This document shows, piece by piece, positions 17,246 through 26,788 of a stretch of 64,000 nucleotides of DNA. The DNA is taken from NCBI RefSeq assembly GCF_018449725.1, contig NZ_JAAVVC010000023.1:1-64000 (forward strand). Reading direction: 5' to 3'. The stretch is from Pseudomonas sp. dw_612 (GTDB lineage Bacteria; Pseudomonadota; Gammaproteobacteria; Pseudomonadales; Pseudomonadaceae). Made by a program: the position numbers and the translations under genes. Numbering within the stretch: the first letter of the stretch is position 1; the number at the start of each line of letters is the position of its first letter. A model generated the notes under the pieces. It was given only the letters and a program-made list of their open reading frames with translations. It was not told the DNA's origin and did not search any database.

Positions 17246-18172
17246 ATGATTGGCATAAAAAGCATTGCGAGCTACGTTCCTGTAGCCGGCGTGGACAATT
17301 ACGCACAAGGTGCAAAATTCGAGAAGGATGAAGAGTTCATCCTGGGCAAGATCGGTTCGGTCTTCCTGCCGCGCAAAGACGCTGAGCAAGAAACCTCGGA
17401 CCTGTGTGTCGAAGCAGCCAATGCGCTGTTCGCCAACAACCCCGATTTGAAACGTGAAGCCGTTGACGTGCTGATCGTCGTCACCCAGAACGGTGACGAA
17501 GAAGGCCTGCCACACACCGCCGCGATCGTGCAGGACAAGCTGGGCCTGTCGACCAACGTGGCGGCGTTTGATATTTCCCTGGGCTGCTCGGGCTACGTCT
17601 ACGGCATCTACGCGATCAAGGGCTTCATGGAAGCCGCCGGCCTGAAAACCGGTCTGCTGATCACCGCCGATCCGTATTCCAAGATCGTCGACCCGGAAGA
17701 CCGCAACACCACCATGCTGTTTGGCGATGCCGCCACCGCGACCTGGATGGGCGAAGACGCGCCGTGGCAACTGGGCAAGGCCAAGTTCGGCACCGACGGT
17801 TCGGGCGCGCCGCATTTGAAGGTCACTGATGGCGTGTTCTATATGAACGGTCGTCAGGTCTTCAACTTCGCGTTGCTCAAAGTCCCGGCGCACTTGCATG
17901 AATTGCTCGATGAGTCCGGCCTGAAAGCTGACGATATCGACGCGTTCTGCATCCACCAGGGCAGTGCGGCGATTGTCGATGCGGTGGCCCGGCGCTTCGA
18001 AGGCGAGCCGGAGAAGTTCATCAAGGACATGGTCGAGACCGGTAACACCGTGTCGTCGAGTATTCCGTTGTTGCTGGAAAAACACGTCCTGGACTCGGAC
18101 TGGAAGCGCGTTGCGCTGAGCGGTTTCGGGGTAGGGCTGTCGTGGGGTTCGGCGATCATCTATCGCCCTTGA
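17246..18172 (+). CDS. 3-oxoacyl-ACP synthase III family protein of the glycosylation island
   Basis: A 308-residue FabH-like enzyme with a complete catalytic triad: Cys114 in SLGCSGY, His237 in CIHQGSAA and Asn267 in TGNTVSSS. The glycine-rich GFGVGLSWGSAI end is also present. The housekeeping FabH role is unlikely here, because it stands alone beside glycosylation genes with no fatty acid genes near. Flagellin glycosylation islands of P. syringae also carry a KAS III gene, and flagellin sugars there bear a 3-hydroxybutyryl-type acyl group. A role in making an acyl substituent for a sugar is therefore inferred. 227 bases separate it from pseI, enough for its own promoter. Confidence 0.85.
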   Translation: MIGIKSIASYVPVAGVDNYAQGAKFEKDEEFILGKIGSVFLPRKDAEQETSDLCVEAANALFANNPDLKREAVDVLIVVTQNGDEEGLPHTAAIVQDKLGLSTNVAAFDISLGCSGYVYGIYAIKGFMEAAGLKTGLLITADPYSKIVDPEDRNTTMLFGDAATATWMGEDAPWQLGKAKFGTDGSGAPHLKVTDGVFYMNGRQVFNFALLKVPAHLHELLDESGLKADDIDAFCIHQGSAAIVDAVARRFEGEPEKFIKDMVETGNTVSSSIPLLLEKHVLDSDWKRVALSGFGVGLSWGSAIIYRP

Positions 18173-18183
18173 ACCCCATTCCC

Positions 18184-18282
18184 GTAGGAGCTGCCGAAGG
18201 CTGCGATCTTTTGATCTTGATCCGTTTGTTCAAGGCCGCCGAAAAACAGGATCAAAAGATCGCAGCCTTCGGCAGCTCCTAC
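18184..18282. repeat. Intergenic palindrome, type A
   Basis: Arms of about 35 bases (GTAGGAGCTGCCGAAGGCTG and its complement) around a short variable centre. It lies just after the KAS III gene and just before a bidirectional terminator. Confidence 0.85.
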
Positions 18283-18311
18283 AGGGGTATCTGCGGTCAT
18301 TAGCACGATAC

Positions 18312-18352
18312 AAAAAATAGCGTTCAAGGGTTAACCTTGAGCGCTATTTTTT
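18312..18352. terminator. Bidirectional rho-independent terminator
   Basis: An AAAAAATAGCG...CGCTATTTTTT palindrome with an inner TTCAAGG/CCTTGA stem and a loop near TTAA, bounded by A and T runs, so it could work on both strands. It separates the KAS III gene from the Maf gene, whose start is only 24 bases downstream. Confidence 0.8.
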
Positions 18353-18375
18353 GCCTGTAGGAAGAGCGAGGCCGC

Positions 18376-19668
18376 ATGAGCGACAGCTTTGACGATAATG
18401 CCCGTGTGATCGAGCGTCGCTGGCCGACGCTGTTTGCGAGATTGATGCTGGAAGACAGCACGGCGATCCAGGCCGAATTGTCCGAAGGGCTGGGTTCGAC
18501 GCTGAGTATTGGTGGCATCCAGCTCACCAGTCGGCATGACCGTGTGCATGAAGCCCGTGTGCAGGCGGCCAGCCTGCCGACGGGCAAGGCGCAATTGCAT
18601 GTCTATGGCACGGGCCTTGGGGATTTGCCGGCGATCCTGCTGGAGCGCAACGAGCTCGAGCGGCTGTACGTGCATATCCTCAACGGCGCCCTGTTTGCCT
18701 TGGTACTGCAACTGCTCGACCAGCGACATTGGCTCGACGACCCGCGCGTGGAGTTGCTGTACGCCGGCGATCAGGCGGATATCTACACGCCGTTTTTTGC
18801 GTTGCCCTCCGAAATGGTGCTGGCGGATGACTTCAACGCGAAGATTCGCGATCGACTGGTCAGCGAAGTGCACCTCAGTTTCAACAACCGTGATTTCGAT
18901 CCGCAGTCCCCGGCGATTGTGCAGCGATTGCAGGACAGCCTTGAGCTGCTGCTCGCCGATGATGACGTCGCGCAGCTTTTCGGTACGTGTGCGGGCCGGG
19001 AAATCTATGTGATCGGCACCGGTCCCAGCCTTGAAAGTCATTTCGAACGCTTGGCGTCGGTGCGTGAACAGGCGCAACGGCCGCTGTTCATTTGTGTCGA
19101 CACCGCCTATCGACCCTTGCGTGAACACGGGATCAAGCCTGACCTGGTGGTGAGCATCGATCAGCGCATCAGTTTTCGGCATTTGCCTTTCGAGGAGTCC
19201 GATGGCATCCCGCTGGTGTATCTGCCCATGAGCGATCCTCAGGTGTTGAAGGCCTGGAAGGGCAAGCGTTATGGCGGCTACTCGGCCAGCCCGATCTACG
19301 CCACGCTGCGTCAACAACACGCCAGGGCGCAGCTCTACGTGGGCGGCAGTGTGATTCATCCGGCCGTAGACCTGGCGGTGAAGATGGGCGCTGATCGGGT
19401 CACGCTGTTCGGCGCCGACTTTGCCTTCCCGATGAACAAGACCCATGCCGGCTGGAACGACGGTGATCTGGGGCCAGGGGTGAACCTGGCCCGGCACTGG
19501 GTGCGTGACGGGCATGGCGAGCGGGTCAGGACGCAGCTGAATTTCCGCAGCTATCTGTGTGAGCTGGAGCGCTACATCGCCGGGCACCCCGAGGTGCGCT
19601 TCTTCAACAGCAGTCGGGCGGGCGCCATGATCGCCGGTACACAGTTCAATCAGGAGTTCGTGCAGTGA
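18376..19668 (+). CDS. maf: Maf-type flagellin glycosyltransferase (DUF115 family)
   Basis: A 430-residue protein of the motility-associated factor family. It has the DUF115 core from about residue 205: EIYVIGTGPSLESHFERL, then FICVDTAYRPLREHGIKPDLVVSIDQ, and later GADRVTLFGADFAFPMNKTHA. Maf proteins transfer pseudaminic or legionaminic acid onto flagellin Ser/Thr before export. Being just upstream of fliC and downstream of a full pse set, it is the best candidate for the transferase that uses CMP-pseudaminic acid. The ATG at 18376 follows GGAAGAGCGAGG. A terminator closes the upstream side, so its promoter must lie within the few bases between or in the terminator itself, unless read-through occurs. 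Confidence 0.88.
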   Translation: MSDSFDDNARVIERRWPTLFARLMLEDSTAIQAELSEGLGSTLSIGGIQLTSRHDRVHEARVQAASLPTGKAQLHVYGTGLGDLPAILLERNELERLYVHILNGALFALVLQLLDQRHWLDDPRVELLYAGDQADIYTPFFALPSEMVLADDFNAKIRDRLVSEVHLSFNNRDFDPQSPAIVQRLQDSLELLLADDDVAQLFGTCAGREIYVIGTGPSLESHFERLASVREQAQRPLFICVDTAYRPLREHGIKPDLVVSIDQRISFRHLPFEESDGIPLVYLPMSDPQVLKAWKGKRYGGYSASPIYATLRQQHARAQLYVGGSVIHPAVDLAVKMGADRVTLFGADFAFPMNKTHAGWNDGDLGPGVNLARHWVRDGHGERVRTQLNFRSYLCELERYIAGHPEVRFFNSSRAGAMIAGTQFNQEFVQ

Positions 19669-19931
19669 ATGCGCTTTCGCAATGCGTCAACGAATGTCGG
19701 CAGTGCGCAGGTTTGTTTCGTCTGGGCCGGGATGTCGAGGCCGCGTTGAACATGGTTGATGTGTTCGATGAGGCTCAGCGGCTTTTATTGACGGCGCCGC
19801 AAGACGTGCAATTGAAATGGACGCAGGTGCTTATCCAAATGCTGGCGTGTCAGGAGCGCCAGGATTGGTTGGGCCTCGCCGACTTCATGGAATACGAATT
19901 GGTGGATTTGCTGGAAGGCGATCAGGTTTGA
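19665..19931 (+). CDS. Small hypothetical protein coupled to maf
   Basis: An 88-residue, acidic, probably all-helical protein (MNALSQCVNECRQCAGLF...). It has four Cys in total, three of them in the first 14 residues at C-x(3)-C-x(2)-C spacing, and no signal peptide or membrane segment. The GTG start at 19665 overlaps the maf stop codon, so it is probably translated only after maf. I do not recognise the family. A helper or chaperone for the Maf-flagellin reaction is possible from context alone. Confidence 0.65.
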   Translation: MNALSQCVNECRQCAGLFRLGRDVEAALNMVDVFDEAQRLLLTAPQDVQLKWTQVLIQMLACQERQDWLGLADFMEYELVDLLEGDQV

Positions 19932-20068
19932 ACGCTGGGGGACGGCTCTGGTTGGGATGTTTGGGTATCGGACGGTTTTATGGCGTCATTTTTCGGGTGG
20001 TCAGAGGGCGCTAAGCCTTTGTTTTGTAGGGGGTGGCAGTGTGATGGCAAATTTTTTCAAAAAAGCCC

Positions 20069-20095
20069 TCAAGCAACCTGCATTCCCGACGATAA
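20069..20095 (+). promoter_or_regulatory. Sigma-28 (FliA) promoter of fliC
   Basis: TCAAGCAA, 11 bases, then GACGATAA matches the FliA pattern TAAAGTTT-N11-GCCGATAA (6 of 8 in the -10 box) with exact spacing. It ends 80 bases before the fliC start. Confidence 0.85.
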
Positions 20096-20175
20096 CTATT
20101 ACGAAGGTTCTCTAGGCCATACCCGGCGGTTGCCAGGGCCGGAAGCCGCAGTACCCAACCAACGAGGAATTCGTC

Positions 20176-21036
20176 ATGGCTTTAACAGTAAACACCAACA
20201 CCACGTCGTTGAACGTTCAGAAAAACCTGAACCGGGCTTCCGACGCTCTGTCGACTTCGATGTCTCGTCTGTCTTCCGGCCTGAAAATCAACAGCGCTAA
20301 AGACGACGCTGCCGGCCTGCAGATCTCCAACCGTATGTCCAGCCAGATTCGTGGCCAGAACGTTGCGGTTAAAAACGCCAACGACGGTATCTCGATGGCT
20401 CAGACCGCTGAAGGCGCTCTGCAAGAATCGACCAACATTCTGCAACGTATGCGTGAACTGGCTGTACAAGCACGTAACGGCACCAACGGCACTGCTGACC
20501 AAACCGCAACCAACGCCGAATTCGCTCAGATGTCTGACGAACTGACTCGTATCGCGGCTTCGACCAACCTGAACGGCAAGCAACTGCTGGACGGTTCGGC
20601 TGGCACCATGACCCTGCAGGTTGGTTCCAACACTGGTACTGCCAACCACATCGATCTGGTTCTGAGCTCCAAGTTCGACGCCGTCAGCCTGTCGGTAGGT
20701 AGCGGTACTGTTGTTCTGACCGGTACTACCGGTACTGGCGTAAGCTCGGCTGCTGCCAACATCGACAACGCGATCACCGCGATCGACGCTGCAATCGCTG
20801 CCATCGGTGCAACCCGTGCAAACCTGGGTGCTTCGCAAAACCGTCTGACCAGCACCATCTCCAACCTGCAAAACATCACTGAAAACGTTACTGCTGCACA
20901 AGGTCGCGTACAAGATACCGACTTCGCCGCAGAAACCGCTAACCTGACCAAACAGCAAACTCTGCAACAAGCTTCCACCGCTGTTCTGGCCCAGGCTAAC
21001 CAGCTGCCATCCGCTGTACTGAAACTGCTTCAGTAA
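20176..21036 (+). CDS. fliC: Flagellin (short form)
   Basis: The filament subunit, 286 residues, shorter than the 390-490 residues of many Pseudomonas flagellins. The conserved N-terminal D0/D1 part runs to about residue 140 (MALTVNTNTTSLNVQKNLNR, then MSRLSSGLKINSAKDDAAG). The C-terminal D1/D0 part starts at about residue 200 and ends NQLPSAVLKLLQ. The middle is only about 60 residues, very rich in Ser, Thr and Gly (for example SLSVGSGTVVLTGTTGTG), with many possible O-glycosylation sites for the island upstream. Codon use is strongly biased to CTG, AAC and GGT/GCT, as expected for a highly expressed gene. RBS: AGGA seven bases before ATG. Confidence 0.97.
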   Translation: MALTVNTNTTSLNVQKNLNRASDALSTSMSRLSSGLKINSAKDDAAGLQISNRMSSQIRGQNVAVKNANDGISMAQTAEGALQESTNILQRMRELAVQARNGTNGTADQTATNAEFAQMSDELTRIAASTNLNGKQLLDGSAGTMTLQVGSNTGTANHIDLVLSSKFDAVSLSVGSGTVVLTGTTGTGVSSAAANIDNAITAIDAAIAAIGATRANLGASQNRLTSTISNLQNITENVTAAQGRVQDTDFAAETANLTKQQTLQQASTAVLAQANQLPSAVLKLLQ

Positions 21037-21053
21037 TATCGGATTGAGTTTTG

Positions 21054-21088
21054 GCGGGGGGGTGCGCTTGCGTGCTCTCTCGCTTTTT
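21054..21088 (+). terminator. Terminator between fliC and flaG
   Basis: A GC-rich hairpin (21054-21067 against 21070-21083, about 12 usable pairs with several G-U pairs, opening the innermost pairs for a loop) followed by TTTTT. It should make most fliC transcripts monocistronic and keep flaG-fliD at a lower level. Confidence 0.7.
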
Positions 21089-21108
21089 CCGTTTAAGAGG
21101 TGATGGTC

Positions 21109-21477
21109 ATGGACATGAGCGTGAAGCTGAACTTGTCTTACCCGGCTGTAAAACCGGCGGTCAGTACTACCGAAAAGCCGGCCGACAAGCCTCGCGCCGA
21201 GAGTACCCAGGCTGTCGCTGTCAGCAATAGCTCGGATTCGGATAACTCAGACAATTCGGATAAGTTGAAAATGGCCGTTCAGGAGATCGAAAAGTTCGTT
21301 CAGTCGGTCAAGCGTAACCTCGAATTTTCCATCGATGAAACGTCCGGCAAGGTCATCGTCAAGGTGATTGCCAGCGAATCCGGTGAAGTCATTCGACAGA
21401 TTCCGTCAGCTGAAGCCATGAAACTGGCTGAAAGCCTGCACAACGCCAGTAACGTTTTGTTCGACGCCAAGGCCTGA
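21109..21477 (+). CDS. flaG: FlaG family protein
   Basis: A 122-residue protein found next to flagellin and cap genes, thought to affect filament length. The N-terminal half is Ser/Asp/Lys-rich and disordered-looking. The C-terminal half has the family block VKRNLEFSIDETSGKVIVKV and IRQIPSAEAMKLAESL. Several ATG codons are clustered; ATG at 21109 is chosen because AAGAGG is eight bases upstream, while ATG at 21103 would be too close. fliD follows after 82 bases. Confidence 0.9.
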   Translation: MDMSVKLNLSYPAVKPAVSTTEKPADKPRAESTQAVAVSNSSDSDNSDNSDKLKMAVQEIEKFVQSVKRNLEFSIDETSGKVIVKVIASESGEVIRQIPSAEAMKLAESLHNASNVLFDAKA

Positions 21478-21559
21478 CACTGGCATGAAACGTGTTTGTA
21501 CGATCATTGTCCGCGCATAGTGGTCAAAAGACCGGCGACACACAGAGAGGGAGATGCAC

Positions 21560-22981
21560 ATGGCAAGTCCAATTCTACCGGGTTCGGGTCTAGGGTCCGG
21601 TCTCGACATCGGTGCGATCGTGACCGCGCTGGTCAACTCCGACAAATCGGCCAAGCAGACGCTGATCACCAATCAGACGTCCATCAACACGGCCAAGATT
21701 TCCGCTACCGGTTCGTTGAAGTCGGCTCTGGCAGCATTCCAGACCGCGATGACCAACCTGGGCAAAAAAGATGCGCCGGCGTTTTCCGGTTTTACCGCCA
21801 CGTCGAGCACGCCAACGACATTGACCGTCACCTCGGATAACACCGCGGTAAACGGCAGCTATAGCGTTGTCGTCAACAACCTGGCAACCGGTTCGAAAGT
21901 GGCCAGTGCGGCGTTTGCCGGCGGAGCCACCAGTGCCATTCCGACTGGTACGCTGAAAATCAGTCAAAATGGTATTGATTACCCGGTGACCATTGCTGCG
22001 GGCGCCACCCTGCAGACAACCCGTGATGCGATCAACACCACGCTGCAAAGCAAGGGCATCAGCGCCAACATCGTGACCGATGCCAATGGTTCGCGCTTGG
22101 TGATTGGTTCGACCGTGACGGGCGCAGGTTCGGATCTTAGCGTCAGCGGTATTGCCGGCCTGGAAATCGATGGCACCAACAGCCTGGGGACCACTCCGGC
22201 GGCCGGTGCCTCCGGCAACATCGGTGGTTTGGCCACGGATGCCAAGGTCACGATCGATGGTTTGACCGTCACCAGCAAAAGCAACACGATCAGCCAGGCG
22301 GTCGGCGGTCTTAACATGACCCTGGTCGCGGCCAATGCAACCCCGGTTACGGTCACCGTCGGCACCAACACCGACGGCCTGAAAACCTCGTTGCAGTCAT
22401 TCGTCGATGCCTACAACACCGTGATCAACACCCTCACCACCCTGACCAAGCCAAGCCTGGATGATGAAGGTAACCCGACCATCGGTGCGGCTTTGACCGG
22501 TGACTCTCTGCCACGCAACCTGATCACCGCCGTGCGCAATGAGCTGGTGGCGCCGGGTGCGGGCGGTCAATTGTCGGTACTCTCGCAGTTGGGCATTCAG
22601 ACCGATCAGAAGACCGGTACGTTGACTATCGACGCAACCAAATATGCCAAGGCCATGGCCACTCCGGGGATGAGCAGTTCGGTACAGAACCTGTTCACCG
22701 GTACTGACACTAAAAACGGCCTGCTGGCACGCATGTCGGCGGCGATCACGCCTTACTCCCAAACCGGCGGTATCCTCGATCAGCGCAACACCAGTCTGAG
22801 CAAGGTCCAGAAGGACCTGAGCACGCAGCAGACGGCGCTGGACCTGCGAGTGACCAACCTGACCGCGTCCCTGACGGCGAAGTACAACGCGATGGACCTG
22901 TTGGTCGGCCAAATGAAGGCCACCGCCAGCAACATCACCGGCTTCTTCGCGTCGCTGAACGCGCAGCAGTCCGCCAAGTAG
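21560..22981 (+). CDS. fliD: Flagellar filament cap protein
   Basis: Forms the cap at the filament tip and helps flagellin assemble. About 473 residues; opens MASPILPGSGLGSGLDIGAIVTALV, the FliD N-terminal motif, with helical coiled-coil ends (residues about 30-75 and 400-470). The beta-rich middle includes GLNMTLVAANATPVTVTV and the LQSFVDAYNTVINTL helix of the D1 region. The start at ATG 21560 is favoured by GAGGGAG six bases upstream; ATG at 21554 adds two residues and cannot be excluded. A strong terminator follows the stop codon. Confidence 0.95.
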   Translation: MASPILPGSGLGSGLDIGAIVTALVNSDKSAKQTLITNQTSINTAKISATGSLKSALAAFQTAMTNLGKKDAPAFSGFTATSSTPTTLTVTSDNTAVNGSYSVVVNNLATGSKVASAAFAGGATSAIPTGTLKISQNGIDYPVTIAAGATLQTTRDAINTTLQSKGISANIVTDANGSRLVIGSTVTGAGSDLSVSGIAGLEIDGTNSLGTTPAAGASGNIGGLATDAKVTIDGLTVTSKSNTISQAVGGLNMTLVAANATPVTVTVGTNTDGLKTSLQSFVDAYNTVINTLTTLTKPSLDDEGNPTIGAALTGDSLPRNLITAVRNELVAPGAGGQLSVLSQLGIQTDQKTGTLTIDATKYAKAMATPGMSSSVQNLFTGTDTKNGLLARMSAAITPYSQTGGILDQRNTSLSKVQKDLSTQQTALDLRVTNLTASLTAKYNAMDLLVGQMKATASNITGFFASLNAQQSAK

Positions 22982-22996
22982 TCATGGGCTGACGAC

Positions 22997-23035
22997 AAAA
23001 ACCCGGCTACGCTTTTCGGCGTGCGCCGGGTTTTT
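22997..23035 (+). terminator. Rho-independent terminator after fliD
   Basis: AAAAACCCGGC and GCCGGGTTTTT form a strong stem about 15 bases after the fliD stop, with a T run. Confidence 0.85.
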
Positions 23036-23046
23036 GTCTTCTGATC

Positions 23047-23073
23047 TAAAGTTTTCAGACTCGCAGGCGATAC
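23047..23073 (+). promoter_or_regulatory. Sigma-28 (FliA) promoter of fliS-fliT
   Basis: A perfect -35 TAAAGTTT, 11 bases, then GGCGATAC (6 of 8 against GCCGATAA). It lies between the fliD terminator and fliS, 39 bases before the fliS start, giving the chaperone pair its own late promoter. Confidence 0.75.
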
Positions 23074-23111
23074 ACTGGTCATACGAGTCATTGAGTGGCA
23101 TGAGGTAGAAC

Positions 23112-23507
23112 ATGAATCCGATGTTAGCCCTTCGGCAATATCAGAAGGTTGGGGCGCAGGCCCAGACGTCCGAAGCAAGTCCGCACCGTCTGGTGCAAAT
23201 GCTGATGGAAGGCGGCCTGGATCGCATCGCCCAGGCCAAAGGTGCAATGGAGCGCAAGGACATTCCCAGCAAGGGTTCGTCGATCAGCAAAGCCATTGGC
23301 ATCATCGGTGGTTTGCGCGAAGGCCTGGACCTGGAAAAGGCAGCCGACACCGTCGGTGAGCTCGACCGTCTCTACGCTTACATGATGAAGCGCCTCGCCG
23401 AGGCGAACATCAAGAGCGACCCGCGGATTCTCGATGAAGTCGCTGGTCTGCTGCGCACGGTCAAAGAAGGCTGGGACGCCATCGCCGCGCCTGGTCCGCA
23501 GTTTTAA
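23112..23507 (+). CDS. fliS: Flagellin export chaperone
   Basis: A 131-residue all-helical chaperone that binds the C-terminus of flagellin in the cytoplasm and hands it to FlhA. Family marks are MLALRQYQKVGAQAQTSEASPHRLVQMLMEGGLDRI at the start and the LDRLYAYMMKRLAEANI helix. fliT follows 10 bases later. Confidence 0.95.
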   Translation: MNPMLALRQYQKVGAQAQTSEASPHRLVQMLMEGGLDRIAQAKGAMERKDIPSKGSSISKAIGIIGGLREGLDLEKAADTVGELDRLYAYMMKRLAEANIKSDPRILDEVAGLLRTVKEGWDAIAAPGPQF

Positions 23508-23517
23508 GGAGATCATC

Positions 23518-23814
23518 ATGAGTCTTGTCTTGCAGCGAATCGAACAAACCCGTGAAGCGCTGGTCGGTGCACTGGCCGAGCGCAACTGGGAGGCGATCGG
23601 TCAATTGGACCTGGATTGCCGTTCCTGCATGGAAGATGTCTTGAGTGAAGCTTCGCTGGACGAGGTCGCGTTGCGCGCCAATCTTGAGGAGTTGCTGGGG
23701 GTCTACAAGGAGCTTCTTGAGGTGGCGATGGGGGAGAGACAAGCGATAGTCGACGAGATGTCTCAGATCCATCAAGCACAGAATGCCGCAAAGGTTTACC
23801 ATCTGTTTGGTTAA
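23518..23814 (+). CDS. fliT: FliT-like flagellar chaperone
   Basis: A 98-residue helical protein in the place of FliT, the cap-protein chaperone. It is poorly conserved in sequence, as usual for FliT, but position after fliS, size and helical make-up fit. The ATG at 23518 has AAGGAG eight bases upstream and falls just after the fliS stop, so the two genes are one unit. Confidence 0.8.
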   Translation: MSLVLQRIEQTREALVGALAERNWEAIGQLDLDCRSCMEDVLSEASLDEVALRANLEELLGVYKELLEVAMGERQAIVDEMSQIHQAQNAAKVYHLFG

Positions 23815-23850
23815 TTAATCCCCGGTTAATCCAAACAGTGCGCCATAAAT

Positions 23851-23879
23851 TTGACTGTGCGCGGTTTTTTGACTTAACT
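23851..23879 (+). promoter_or_regulatory. Possible sigma-70 promoter of fleQ
   Basis: TTGACT, 17 bases, TTAACT: a good -35 and a poor -10, 107 bases before fleQ. No sigma-54 or FliA site was found here, in keeping with FleQ being at the top of the cascade. Confidence 0.35.
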
Positions 23880-23985
23880 AGTGGCTGGTTCCAGATTTCA
23901 GGCGTCTACAGGCACACTGTGTCTGCAAGCGTCTAGCTTGCCCCCTCATTTCGGGCATTGAGTTGACTAGGGAAGTTGCTATTGC

Positions 23986-25461
<1,476 letters not shown>

Positions 25462-25502
25462 CGCCTGTTTTTCAAGTGCCTCATTTGTAGGCGGTTTTTT
25501 TT

Positions 25503-25518
25503 AGGCACGGGTATTGCT
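25503..25518 (+). promoter_or_regulatory. Sigma-54 promoter of fleSR
   Basis: AGGCACG-GGTA-TTGCT: the GG at 25504-25505 and the GC at 25516-25517 are exactly ten bases apart, and it is near consensus. The fleS start is 54 bases downstream. Expected activator: FleQ. Confidence 0.9.
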
Positions 25519-25571
25519 ACAGCTCTCGCAACGTTCCGTTTCACTGACGGTCAGCCAAGCGAGAGAGCACG

Positions 25572-26783
25572 ATGCCCCAAGCCGCCCAGATGTCTCCTGT
25601 CCCTGACGCTTCGGGGCAACCGTCGTCCGTAGAGCAGGCAAGCCGGCTTGGCCTTGAGCAGGCGTTTGCCCTGTTCAACCAGATGTCGAGCCAATTGACT
25701 GACTCCTACAGCATGCTCGAAGCCCGGGTCACCGAGCTCAAGGGCGAACTGGCGGTGGTCAGCGCCCAGCGCATGCAGGAACTGGCGGAAAAAGAACGCC
25801 TGGCCAACCGTCTGCAAAACCTCCTCGATTTGTTACCTGGCGGCGTCATCGTCATTGATGCCCAGGGCATGGTGCGCGAAGCCAATCCGGCGGCGTGCGA
25901 GTTGCTTGGTTTGCCTCTGGAAGGCGAGTTGTGGCGCCAAGTGATTGCCCGCTGCTTTGCGCCCCGTGAAGACGACGGTCATGAAATCTCCCTCAAGGAC
26001 GGTCGGCGCTTGTCGATCGCCACCCGCTCGCTGGATGCCGAGCCTGGTCAGTTGGTGTTGCTCAACGACCTGACCGAAACCCGTCAACTGCAAGGTCAAC
26101 TGGCGCGGCATGAGCGCCTGTCGTCCCTGGGGCGCATGGTGGCTTCGCTGGCCCATCAGATCCGCACACCGCTTTCCGCCGCGCTGCTATACGCCAGTCA
26201 TTTGACTGAGCAGGAGCTGCCGGTCGCCACCCAGCAACGATTCGCCGGCCGTTTGAAAGAGCGCCTGCACGAATTGGAGCATCAGGTGCGCGATATGCTG
26301 GTCTTCGCACGCGGCGAACTGCCGCTGACCAATCGCGTGACGCCCAAAGAATTGATGCAGTCGCTGCAAGCGGCGGCGCTGACCCATGTGCAGGAACTGC
26401 CGGTGCGTTGGCAGTGCGACGCGCATGCCGGAGAGTTGCTGTGCAATCGCGACACTCTGGTCGGGGCGATTCTGAATCTGATCGAGAATGCGATCCAGGC
26501 CAGCGGCGGTGCCGTGCGCCTGAAAGTTCACCTCTATATCCGTGGCAACAACCTGCGCCTGTGCGTCAGCGACAGCGGCAGCGGGATCGATGACACGGTG
26601 CTGACGCGCCTGGGCGAGCCGTTTTTCACCACCAAGACTACCGGAACCGGCTTGGGCCTGACCGTGGTCAAGGCAGTGGCTCGTGCTCATCAGGGAGAAT
26701 TGCAGTTGCGCTCGCGGCTCGGTCGCGGCACCTGTGCGCTGGTGTCCCTGCCGTTGTTTTCCAGCGCATCGGATGCGGAGTGA
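25572..26783 (+). CDS. fleS: Two-component sensor histidine kinase
   Basis: A 403-residue cytoplasmic kinase with no membrane segment. Residues about 75-165 are a PAS domain (LLDLLPGGVIVIDAQGMVREANPAA). The H-box HERLSSLGRMVASLAHQIRTP is at about 178-198, with the phosphorylated His in LAHQIRTP. The ATP-binding part follows, with N box NLIENAIQAS, DSGSGID and TGTGLGLTVVKAVA. Phosphorylates FleR to switch on the hook and rod genes. Its end overlaps or abuts fleR. Confidence 0.95.
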   Translation: MPQAAQMSPVPDASGQPSSVEQASRLGLEQAFALFNQMSSQLTDSYSMLEARVTELKGELAVVSAQRMQELAEKERLANRLQNLLDLLPGGVIVIDAQGMVREANPAACELLGLPLEGELWRQVIARCFAPREDDGHEISLKDGRRLSIATRSLDAEPGQLVLLNDLTETRQLQGQLARHERLSSLGRMVASLAHQIRTPLSAALLYASHLTEQELPVATQQRFAGRLKERLHELEHQVRDMLVFARGELPLTNRVTPKELMQSLQAAALTHVQELPVRWQCDAHAGELLCNRDTLVGAILNLIENAIQASGGAVRLKVHLYIRGNNLRLCVSDSGSGIDDTVLTRLGEPFFTTKTTGTGLGLTVVKAVARAHQGELQLRSRLGRGTCALVSLPLFSSASDAE

Positions 26784-26788
26784 AGGGC

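Noticed and set aside
21481..21500. Sigma-54-like TGGCATG before fliD
   Set aside because: The -12 part reads GT instead of GC and the TTGC box is missing.
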